Below are positions 34,108-46,100 of a stretch of 64,000 nucleotides of DNA, in pieces; the first letter of the stretch is position 1; every line of letters starts with the position of its first letter. Below the pieces are notes generated by a model. The model saw only the letters and a program-made list of their open reading frames with translations, was not told where the DNA came from and made no database searches. The position numbers were made by a program, and so were the translations under genes. Source of the stretch: Sweltsa coloradensis (taxonomy: Eukaryota; Arthropoda; Insecta; Plecoptera; Chloroperlidae); contig JAMZAV010003086.1 of assembly GCA_024449915.1 (NCBI GenBank), positions 1 to 64,000 of the forward strand, read 5' to 3'.

Positions 34108-37100
34108 GTGAGTCCTCGGCTTAAAAACGCTTACATTACCAAATAAATAATATCCCCCCCCCCCCCCCACAACACAAAAAAAAAAAAAAAAAAGTGTGGT
34201 TTGTTGGGTTTTTTGGTTAGCCTACCTGCTTTCAATGCAGCAGGTCCAGGGTTCGATTCCCGCTTAAGTCAGGAGTTTTTTTTCTTCTGATTTGGACTTA
34301 AGTCCATCAGTTCTTGTCTGAGGAATTGTAAACGGTGACTTTGGAGCCGTCCTAGCAACGAGGCACATAATAAATTTAAAGTTGTTCTGAATCGGTCTTT
34401 TTAATTCTGGCTCTGTCCGCGGGTGGAACCGTGTCCAGTGATTGACCGGTGTTTCCTACTTAAATATGCCGGTCTCTAGTTGGTCATTGTTCACTCGTTG
34501 ATGGTGTCGTTAAGGTTAAAGCCTACCACCAATATTTAAACCACACAAAATTACAGTTTTTTCGTGATATCTTGAGAACGGTGTAAAATATCTAAAAAAT
34601 GATTGCAGACAGCTATGTGGTTTTGTTAGAACAATGTTATGTAATCTATTGTAATGAAATCAAATAAAAAGTATTCAAATATAATATTTGGTGCGATTTG
34701 TTTTTCAAATATGCATTTTAAATTTAATATCAAATAAAATACTTAATAATATCACATTACAATAATTTTTCCGGCAGGCTCTAGTCCTTACAAAACCACA
34801 TAGCTGTCTTCAAACAGTTTTTACGATACTTTGCACCGTTCTCAACAAAAAAAAACACGTAATTTCACGTAGTTTTAATATTGGTGGTAGTCTTTACCCT
34901 TAAATGTAATGTCCCCCACTGAAGATCAGTTATGTAACGTCTCATATCAATGCACTTTGGCTATTCGAGACGATGAGTGGGGATGGATGAGGATGAAGTA
35001 TGAACAGAAGGGAGGAGGGGAAACCCGGTACCGGCACGTAGCCTACTCCTTTCGAAAAGTATCAAGGGGACCAACGGCTTCACGTCCCATCCCAAAGGAC
35101 GGTGTAACCTTGACAGTCATTTAGGTTCCTCCACTAACCCGGACTGTCGAGCAGACGTCGAGGAGAACGAAGCCGTTACACTAGCTCTCGAACCCTCCAT
35201 CTGCTCTAACCAGCGGTATACGTGAGTTTCAGGGCTGAGCGGTCACCCACTCTACCCCTGACCACGCCCGAAGGCTGCTTAACTTCGGTGTTCGAGTGGG
35301 AACCGGTTAAACGACCTCGGCTAAACCGCTGGCTGTAATGACTGAATGGGTTGACTCTAAATACGAATTAATTTTATTTATTTATTAACGTTGCGGTGTT
35401 TGCTTCCAGGCATTACTGAGAAGCTGGACCATCTAGTGGACCTTGGGGTCGGCGCCATATGGATCTCCCCCATCTACAAATCACCGATGGCCGACTTCGG
35501 ATACGACATTGCTGACTTCAAGAACGTGGACCCAATCTTTGGAACTTTGGATGACTTTGATAAGTTAATTGAGAAAGCTAAAAGAATTGGTAAGAACTTC
35601 ACTCATTTGTTACAATGCTTTCCAAGAAAAGTATAGCATTTATAAAAAAATTTTTAAGAGTAGAGTTCAATACAGTACAGTACTTTACTGACATTCCAAT
35701 ACAATGCATGCAACATCTAATAATATCTCATTGCAAAATCTTTATCATGTTTATCAAATGCAAGTAGACACCCGCGAAGCGAGTACCACGAAAGTATTTG
35801 GGCTTACTTTACTACCCCTGCCCTTCAATAACAAACAAGAAGAACATATCACAATAATCGTACTTAACAAATTACTATACACTTTAAATCAATTGCAACA
35901 GGTAAACGTTTTCGAATGTGTGTCTAAAATGCCATAATGTGATAGATTTTAAAAATATTCTATAATTTAATATGTAAAACAAAACTCTAGTATACAATCT
36001 AATACCACGTATTTGATGCATACATACCTTACATTTAGTGAGACCATCAACTAGATATATTTCATCAAATTAATATATATTCCAGTCACCAAGTGACAGA
36101 GAAATTAAAAAAAGAGTGGCTCGTTGGTCTTGTGGTTAGCGTATCTGCTTCCAATGCAGAAGGTCCAGGGTTCGATTCCCGCCAAAGTCAGAAGTTTTTT
36201 AACTTCTGATTTGGACTCAAGTCCATCAGTTCTTGTCTTAGGAGTTTGTAAACGGTGACTTTGGAGCCGTCCTAGCAACGAAGCACATAATAAATTCAGA
36301 GTTGTTCTGAATCGGCCTTGTTGATTCTGGCGTTGATCCGCGGGTGTTCGCACTGTCCATACCACTGATTGCTATATTAAAAATATCGATCTTTGGTTGG
36401 TTATCGTCCACCTATAATAGGAGTGTTTCCCGACCAACTAAATCGAGAAACAAACCCTCACTCATACCTGCGTAAGGTAATGACATTATAAATAATGTTT
36501 GTTTGGTCAGTTCAAAGGCAACAGGTATTCGTTGCAGTAGTGTTCCATCCATTCAGATCTATAATGTAACTACAACTCAAAAGTTAAATAGGTCCCGTCT
36601 CGGTGGTCTAGTTGGCTAAGGCGCCTAAATGTGGGAGACTCAGGTTCGAACCCCGATCGGGATGTATTTTTTAACTTCTGAATTGTATTAAATGTTGAGG
36701 CCATATCGTTGACTGTCTGACGTCACTCTGTCTGTCCCTCGTCCAGGAGTGAAGGTTGTCCTGGACTTCGTGCCCAACCACTCTAGCGACGAGAGCGACT
36801 GGTTCGTCAGGTCGGCGCGCAACGAGTCTCAGTACAGGGACTACTACATCTGGAGGGACCCCAAGGGAATCGACGCCAGCGGGAACCCCATCCCACCGAA
36901 CAACTGGGTAAGAAGACCTTGAGAACATTGTTCATTTTATTTATTTTAGTTATTTTTAACTTAATTGAAAAAATATTTGTGGAGTCAATTTTTGAATTTG
37001 TATCTAAAATACCATCAAAACAGTGTCAATTGTCATAGACGCCTACTACAAAACCAAGGTTATACACAGTATAAAAATAATGTGCATAGTGCATGCAGTA

Positions 37101-40100
37101 ATCAATAAAATATAATACATTATATTTATAGTTTTATAGAAAGTCTTGAAAAGAAGTGTGGAGAAACCAGATGTGACAGAACTTCTAAAAAAAAAAAAAC
37201 GCTTTAAATTTAAAGAATGTGCACTTTAATTTTGTAGCTTTTATCTTGAGCCACTTTCAATAACATTTTTACCTTCTACTCTAAAAAATACGGTACAGGT
37301 GAAGTTAATTTTAATGTTTGTACAGAAAAGAAGAATACTGTTATAAACTTTAAAAAAAAAGTCATTGACTAATTTTGGTTTCAGTAAAACGTATTTGACT
37401 GGTATTGCATCTTTTGCTCAATACAAAATTTTCACGGAATTCTATGTATATGACATGGAATGATGTGGTAGAAGACCAACTAGAAGGTCGAAAGTAATGG
37501 AAATAACTTTAAACATACGATGGTAAGTTTATGTTTAGGAATAAGTTGATGATGTGGAACGGTTAGACTGACATCGAATATTTTGTGTCATAGTCCGAGA
37601 AATGGAGTGGTGTTAATAATTGAACTTTTACTTTTACTTTTAGTTTTACTATATGCACTGTTGCATATTATATTTGTTTGTTTCAGTTGAGCATCTTCTT
37701 TGGTACAGCTTGGAAGTACAACGAACAGCGCAAGCAGTTCTACCTCCACCAGTTCGACCCCAAACAGCCCGACCTCAACTACCGAGACCCGAAACTAGTA
37801 CAAGAAATGAAGGTATAGATCCCGGTTTTTTCTCTATGGTATGGATGACATTAACAACAATCTATAGGTTTTGTTCCGCAAAGACGACCAGAACGACCAG
37901 TATGCGACCAATTAAATTTAAGTAAACACAATTGCACCAATGATAGATCAGATTTGCAAGGAACGTATGCGATGCGTAGTTGTTTCGATTGTTGTGGTCG
38001 AGACCAAGAAGCCAGAGTTTTATTCCGGTCGTGGCAGGTCTTTGAGGAATGCGCGGTTATTTCAAATTATATCATTGAAATCATGGAATTATGTCCACTA
38101 CCAAGAATGTTCCTGTAATTCACATGGGTACACAATAAATTAATCATTCATTCATTTATTTAGTAAAATGATATGATTAATGAAATATTTTAACGAGATA
38201 TCACAATTTTCATAAAACACGGCCTTGTAGAAGCACGCACCATTCCGTACCAAGGCAGTTGCCAACAATCAGACGTTGAGTGAAACAATGAAAATAACAA
38301 TCCCCAGTCGAGCCCAGAATGGTCGACCGGTCGCCTTTACGGAACACAACCTTATAGTGACTGGTCAACGTTTGAGGGCAAAAAAGATGCATTATGTTCT
38401 TACACTTTTCTCGTACCAAAAGCAGGTTGTTGTAATATAATATTACTTTTAAAGAGCTGATCACTTCTTCTTTTAAAATTTAAATTGGAAATTTCTAAAA
38501 ATTTCCAACGAATTTTATCAAATTAGAGAAAATAGAATCCTATACATTTCGTATGTAATTGTGAAATTGTAACTAAAAATCAGCCCTTTTTATGTCTTCA
38601 CAACTCAAGTAAATCAAGGGTTCTAGATTTATCCACTAAACCCAAGCATTGATTTACTTCAGGTCGATGGTGTACAATCCAAGATAATGAAAGGCTACGA
38701 AAGTTGAAATAAGACGAGAGAGTTTAAATTAAGAAGAAAATATAATAGAATCGCTATGGTTTCTAAGGTAAAGTCGTAGAATGGCACGATATTAAAAAGT
38801 TACTGACAAATAAAATAAAAATGATAAGAGTTTAACATAAACAAATCCAACTACATTAATTCTGAAATGAGAAGGAAAGTAGTTAAATGTATTACTGATG
38901 TTCTTCAAGGCTTGTTTGTGTCCCCTGAAAGTCTTGTGCAGGTGTCCCTCAGGGGTTGTTTCTGTCCCCAGGACTGTTATACAGGTGTCCCTCAAGGCTC
39001 GTTTCTGTCCCCGGGAAATGTTGTACAGGTGTCCCTCAAGGCTTGTTTCTGTCCCCAGGACGTGTTGACCTTCTGGCTGGACCGTGGCGTGAGCGGCTTC
39101 AGGGTAGACGCTGTACCCTTCCTGTTCGAGGACGTCCGTGAACTTGACGAGCCCCTATCCAACCTTCCAGGAGTCCTACCCGACGACTCACAATATCTGA
39201 CACACATCTACACGCAGAACCAGCCAGAGACCTACGACATGATCGAACAGTGGAGAGAGCTGCTAGACGCCTACTCCAAGAAAGATAACATTACGAGGTG
39301 AGATTTGTATCTCGACGCAAATAAAATACATAACTTGGCTAATTGGATGAACGAAGCGTAGACTTCAATTTCACTGACCCTCCAAAAAAATTAGCTCGGG
39401 TGTTTTTTTGTTTGTATTTTTGTCTGTTTGTTCGCACTCTATCGGGCAAACGGCATAATATGCGATCTTGATGAAAATTTGAGGGGACCTTCGAAATCTC
39501 TGAACTTAGACTTGCCACATATTTTTGTACAATCAATGAAATATTTCTTATGATTATCGTACTTTTGCGATTTCTTTTCGATTTTTAATGAGATAGCAAA
39601 TGTAGTCGACCTCCATTTTTCTCAATTTAGTCATTTCTCAATTTATTTTAAAATTGATCACACATAAGTGTACACCATTCAAAAATTTTTCAATCTGTGG
39701 CCACCTATCTCCAACAGTTTGAAAATTAGACATTACTATGATATGTTTGAATTCAACGGTTTATTACTTGTCCATCAAAGGGAGAGTATTAACATTTCAA
39801 ACGTTCACACATCTATGTGATAAAACTGATATTTTATGAACAAAATCCCTGAATTTACCATTTTACAATAATGTGCTCACAATTTTTAAAGCCTTCTTTA
39901 CAAGATTGCATTTATCTATCACGCAGTATAATCACGGTATAATATATTTTTTTAATATTCCATTTTGTTGTCAATTTTGCATTTGTGAGATCAGAGTTAC
40001 ATTACATTGCAAAGACTTCACTCTAACCTATCTTATCTTTTTCTCTTCCTTGTACAATTATTTATGATGTTACAATAATTTATATATTTTTTTGTTATGC

Positions 40101-43100
40101 TCTTTTTAAACAGAAACTGAATGTTATTCAAAATTTTAAATGGGACATGCAGGTTACAAATTTGCATGTACACACAAAACAATGTTTTGAGATAGGTGAA
40201 TACACAGCATTTAGACAAATTTGCAATTATGAAAGAATACATCACAGTTGGTATTTTTCACAATCACCAACTGTATCAAATGTGCTTGTGTTTGTGCTTA
40301 GGGTGATGATGACTGAAGCCTACGCCGGCCTCAACGAAACGATGCGATACTTTGGAACAGAAAATAGGCGCGGCGCCCATTTTACCTTCAACTTCAACTT
40401 CATCTCCAACCTCAACGCTGCTTCTGGCGCCCAAGACTTCAGTGATCAGATCGACCTGTGGCTGAACAACATTCCCAAGTGGGCCTGGTCCAACTGGGTG
40501 GTAAGTACACTCATTCACTACCCTCTTGCTCACTTCTGGAGGGTGTAATCCTTTATAAGGATGCTTTTTTTTTACATTTGTTGGTGCCGAATGTCTGTGT
40601 ATGTAAACGTAAATATTGAAACTGTTTTTTCTGTTGTAATTGTGATCAAATGAAGGCTTGGACAATATGATTCAAAACTCTTAAAGATCACACACAAAAA
40701 TTAAACATAATAAGTTACTTGTGGCAGACAGACACTCACATCTTATGTTAAAAGCACAGTTCACACTAGTCAAAGCAAATGTATGTTCACTTTTCAATGC
40801 TATTAGTACTAGTAGTCAGATATTGTGTCAAATGTTTCTTACGTGAACGTGTGTTATGCTACAATAAGTACATTGCCTCTAGTTTGAGAATGTCACTCCG
40901 GCGAACAATAATTTTGAGTTCATTCCTTCCATTATAAGAATATTTTCCCAGCACTCTTATTTGTACATTATCTGCAGTATTTCAATTTCACTCCAACAAC
41001 TTCCATTCTGTACATTACCTTCGGTATAAGAATGTCCCCCAGTGTTCCGGGAGGTCCTGGATCAAATCCCGTCGATACTGGCAATCCTGACTGAAAGTTT
41101 TCCCCGAGGTTTTCCTCAGTCGTTATGCGAATGCAAGGGATTGAGTCCACTCAAACAGTCCTCGGACATCCCTTCACAATTGTCCATACCGTAACCTACC
41201 TGAAGAGAGGTATGAATTGCACCCAGGGCAAGTTTCCCACAAAAATTATTACTATATTAATGTCCCCCGGCGTCATCTGGTTACATTCCGATCATTGTAA
41301 GAATGTCACCCCGACTCCATCTTGTGTACATTCCCCTCAGTGTAAAAATGTCCCATCTTCGCCATCTCGAGTACATTCCCCTCAGTGTAAAAATGTCCCA
41401 TCTTCGCCATCTCGTGTACATTCCCCTCCATATAAGAATGTCACCCTGACACTATCTCGAGTACATTCCCCTCAGTGTAGCACCGTCCCTCTCTTCAGAT
41501 GGGCAACCACGACAACCACCGCGTCGCCTCGCGCTACGGCAGCGACCTCGCCGACGGTATGAACGCCATAGTGATGACCCTGCCGGGCACCGCCGTGTCC
41601 TACAACGGCGAGGAGATCGCCATGGTGGACGCCAACATCAGCTACGCCGACACCCAGGACCCTCAGGGGTGCAACGCCGGCCCCGACCGCTACGAGCAAT
41701 ACTCCAGGGACCCGGAGAGGACGCCGTTCCAGTGGGATACCACGATCAGCGCAGGTGAGAGAAATAAATCATCAGCTAAAACTCTTTTACAACGACGTAG
41801 GCGATAGTGTGTGAGTTCATGCGCGTAGGAACTCTTTTCTGAAGTGGGGGAGATACGGGAAATTATGAGCTAATGAACTTGCTTTAGCTTGTGCAGCCAT
41901 CCTACTAGCCACAAGTCAGCACATCCTAGGAACACAAGGCCTTATAGGTATACTGGCTGCTACTAGTTTTTTGGATGTAGTCGGTGTTTAAAACTATGGA
42001 GTGGGGTGGTCACAGGAAAAAAGTGGGGTGGGTGTCACGGCAAGAAGTAACGGGATCGGGGAGTCCCCCCATCCCCCTTCCAACGCGCCTGTGTACCCAA
42101 AGTCTTTCACTCAAAAGCATTTCAGTCCAATCTTAGTTAAAACTATCAAGTACAAACTCTCTCAGTCCAAACTCTTTCAGTCCAAACTCTAAGTCCAAAC
42201 TCTCAGTCCAAACTATCTTAGTCCAAACTCTTTCAGTTCAAACTCTCTCAGTCCAAACTCTTTCAGTCATACATTCAGTCCACACTCACTCAGTTCAAAC
42301 TATCTGACCAACTCACTCAATGTTCTTGAATGTCTGCCATATTGTTTGTGACCATGTCCTAGGCTTCTCCTCCACCAACAAGACCTGGCTACCAGTCAAC
42401 CCCAACTACAAGGAGGTGAACGTGGAAGTGGAGAAGGGCGAGCAATGGAGTCACTACCAGGTCTACAAGAGTCTGGTGCAGGCCCGACAGTCTCCTGTAG
42501 TTCAACAGGGCGACTTCAACAAGAAAGTTATTGGAAACGTTTTGGTCATTGAGAGGTTAGTACTCTTTATTCCATTATACATGAAACACTCAAACAGAAT
42601 ATGGAATTACATAGAAATATATGAACTCTACCTATGTTGTATCATTGAGCTTATAGTGTATAGTGGTCCCAATGACAGAATGCAGATAGCTCCAAATTTT
42701 TTTCCCAACATAACAACTTTATCAACTCTATTCACGCTAGCTCAGCATGGATCTAGCCCACGGAGGAACTCTGCGATCTTGCACCGATAACTTTTGCTTG
42801 CGTTGTAAAGACAATTCTCTTTCATACACAAAGGCCATATTCCATTTACCATTCACACTATCCCCACCAATAAAAAAAGCATCTGCATTCTTTCGTTGGA
42901 GCAAGTATAGAGTGCTAGTGGACGCTTCTCTACCACGCCGTACCACTGAAAATACGTTGGTGCAATAGAGAGTTTCGTCTATCAATGAAGGAACGTTTTG
43001 ATTAGTCCATTGTGATCGAATTTTCATTAACTAGGAAAACGCTAAAGTCCCGCCGCGTTGATGGATGAGCTTTTTTTTAAAGTTTTTAGTTTGCGTGGGA

Positions 43101-46100
43101 TATCTTTACTTTTGCAAGTGCTTTGTTTTTCTGCCGACGCATTGTAGGTGATTGTTGTCAAGTTTCTATTGTTTCTTACTAGGAAACGCTCAGTTGGACG
43201 CGTTGATAAGCGAGCACGTGCTATAGCTAGACCCACATTGCACATTTTTTTAAATTTAAAAATTTACGACGTTCGCGTTTCCAGTATTATTTATTATTGC
43301 CAAGGTATTTGGGTAAACCCGTGTTTAAATCTTTACTTTAAAATCCACCGCCATCTAGAGGATCTTGACTCCTTGGGAAAACTATTTAAACTCTTTGTTG
43401 ACAAATAATAGACTACTTCCTCGAAAGTATTTTGATTACTTCTAGGTGGCAGTGCATTAGAAACTTCGCGCGTCTTTTCGTTGCCATGGCAACGTTACTT
43501 TTGTTATAATGTAATTTCCATCTACACTACTTATCGGATCAAACTAAAATTAACATATTCGTGACCGGACGGACATTCTAAATGATTTGGCTATCTCAGA
43601 TTTTGTCGCCGGTTAGTTTGACAAAAAACTTTCGATTAACTTTAATGTAACTTTTTAACTTTTTGAACGATTTTGCCACAAAACTAATGGCATTCAATCG
43701 AGAACAAAGCTTGCGGATGGTGAAAATTTCAACTCGATCCGAGCCTCCGTTCGAACGTTATCGCGAGACATACAAACAAAAAAAAAAAAACAAAAAAACA
43801 AACAAACAAAAAAAAAACAAAACCAGTGACTATTTTTTCCGGCAGAGTCAAATGGAAACGCTCGCTTCGCTCGCTTAATGAACGTTGTAGCCCCACCCGT
43901 TTGGTCAGAATTGGCCCAAATGGCACGAAAATATCGCACAAAAAGTCAAAAAACGTATATTAAAAGCTTTATTTCTATAGATTCTGGCTAACTTTTTCAA
44001 CTTTTTCTTTCAGAAAGCAATACATCACCATTACCTTAATGTCCATGTGAAATATGAACGTTGTAGCCCCACCCGTTTGGTCAGAATTGGCCCAAATGTC
44101 ACGAAAATATCGCACTAAAAATCGAAAAAATCGTAAAAGTACAATATTCATGAGAAATATTTCTTCGATTGTACCCAAAAACGTAGCAAGTCTAAGTTCA
44201 GAGAAAACGAAGGTCATGTCAAATTTTCATCAAGATCGCATTGCCGTTTGCCCGGTAGAGAGAGAACAAACAGAAGAAAAAACAAACAAAAACAAAACAA
44301 AAAAACAAAAAAACAACCGAGCTAAATTTTTTGGGGGGTCGGTGAAATTGAAGTCTTCGCTTCGCTCATCCAATTAGTTTTAAGTTGCGCCAACAGTTAG
44401 GTAGTTAATAATTGGATGAGCGAAGCGAAGACTTCAATTTCCCGACCCCCCCAAAAAATTTAGCTCGGGTGTTTTTTTGTTTGTTTGTTTTTCCGTCTGT
44501 TTGTTCGCTCTCTACCGGGCAAACGGCATATACGATCTTGATGAAAATTTGAGGGGACCTTCGAAATCTCTGAACTTAGACTTGCTACGTTTTTGGGTAC
44601 AATCGAAGAAATATTTCTCATGAACATCGTACTTTTACGATTTTTTTCGATTTTTAGTGCGATATTTTCGTGACATTTGGGCCGATTCTGACCAAACGGG
44701 TGGGGCTACAACGTTCATATTTCACATGGACATTAAAGTAATGGTGATGTATTGCTTTCTCAAAGAAAAAGTTGAAAAAGTTAGCCAGAATATATAGAAA
44801 TAAAGCTTTTAATATAAGTTTTTTTATTTTTTGTGCGATATTTTCGTGCCATTTGGGCCAATTCTGACCAAACGGGTGGAGCTACAACGTTCATATTATA
44901 CATGGACATTAAGGTTATTGTGATGTAGTACCTTTTGAAAGAAAAATTTGAAAAAGCTAGCCAGAAGTCAAAGAAATAAAACTTTTAATATAAGTATTTT
45001 ACGGTAAATAATACCAATTAACAAGAAACAATAGAAACTTGACAACAATCACCCACAATGCGTAGGCAGCAAAACAAAGCACTTGCAAAAGTAAAGATAT
45101 CCCACGCAAACTAAAAACTTTAAAAGCTCATCCATCAACGCGGCGGGACTTTAGCGTTTTTCTAATGTTTCAAGAAAAGTATGCGCCCCTCTATCAGGGA
45201 TGAGGTGAGGACAGAACCAGCCACGGGTAGCGGGGATTCCCACGTCGTGGACGTCATCGTTCGTGGAGGTATTGTCATCGTGGTCGAGGTCCCCGACAAC
45301 TGCCAGAGCATCGCCTCTCTACCAACGAGGTAGAATAGAGGTTTATAGAGCGGGCTTGATTGCCGCATTAGCGCTCCTCGCTGAGGCTAATCGAACTACC
45401 GAAAAGTGCCTGCTTGTGTCATGGCCGCCAATTATCAACCAGTCATAGAGCGGGCTTGAGTGCCGCCAATACGCTTCAGCCAATGAGGCTAATCGAACTG
45501 CCTGCTTGCGTCATGGCCGCCAATGATTTAATTGGCTTCAAACATGGCGGCCAGTTAGCCGCTCTATAAACCTCTATTCTATCTCGTTGCTCTCTACCCT
45601 GGCCCTATAGCTGATGTTTGCGAGATGGACTTTGCCTCTTTTTCGCCTTTTTATGATTAGCAGGGCCATGCTCTGGGCCAAATAATTCTACCCCGGACCT
45701 TAGACGGGGGTTTACGATGAAGAGGATATGGGGCATGCATATTAGGCGTATTCCTGTTCGCTCGATTGATGTACACCACAATTTGAAATTCTGCACAGTT
45801 GTTACGGAAGCTGTTGCTGTTGGTACTCCTGACGTGTGTGAGAAAGAGGGTTGGTACGCCTGACTGTTTTTTGTCCAAATGACAAAAATAAGCTTGGTGT
45901 AGCAATGCGCTACACTATCCTTCACCCCGAGCGCTACGTGCCGATTAGAAGCCATCTTGAAGGGGGAAACGGCGGGGCGCCATACTACGGGGATTAGAAA
46001 ATGGCGGACATTTTACATATTTGTTGTTTTAGTTGTTGAGCGGATGGGCGAGCACCGCCGTCTGTATATAAATACGCACAAATTTACATACATTTAGACG

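Larger units (their letters stand above)
34190..35386 (+). mobile_element. SINE1 (tRNA-derived) with two nested insertions
   Basis: Head at 34193-34262 with box B GGGTTCGATTCCCGC, then the SINE1 body (AACGGTGACTTTGGAGCCGTC, GTTGTTCTGAATCGG). It is interrupted by a MITE (34514-34899) and a 5S-derived SINE (about 34960-35335), and ends with GGGTTGACTCTAAATACG and TTTA repeats at 35370-35386. The repeat stops 23 bp before exon 2, so nearly all of the original intron end is gone. Confidence 0.75.
35590..36746 (+). other. Intron 2, copy 2
   Basis: 35590-35935 matches copy 1 (4230-4720). It is followed by a SINE1 (36105-36445) and a tRNA-like piece (36596-36668). Much shorter than in copy 1 because the foldback element is absent. 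Confidence 0.6.

Noticed and set aside
35120..35335. Possible 5S rRNA gene on the minus strand
   Set aside because: Only the 3' half resembles 5S, the 5' half is diverged, and a foreign tail follows; best read as a SINE.
36594..36670. Possible functional tRNA gene
   Set aside because: Box A and B look good, but the acceptor arms do not pair over 7 bp and the sequence runs into a SINE body.
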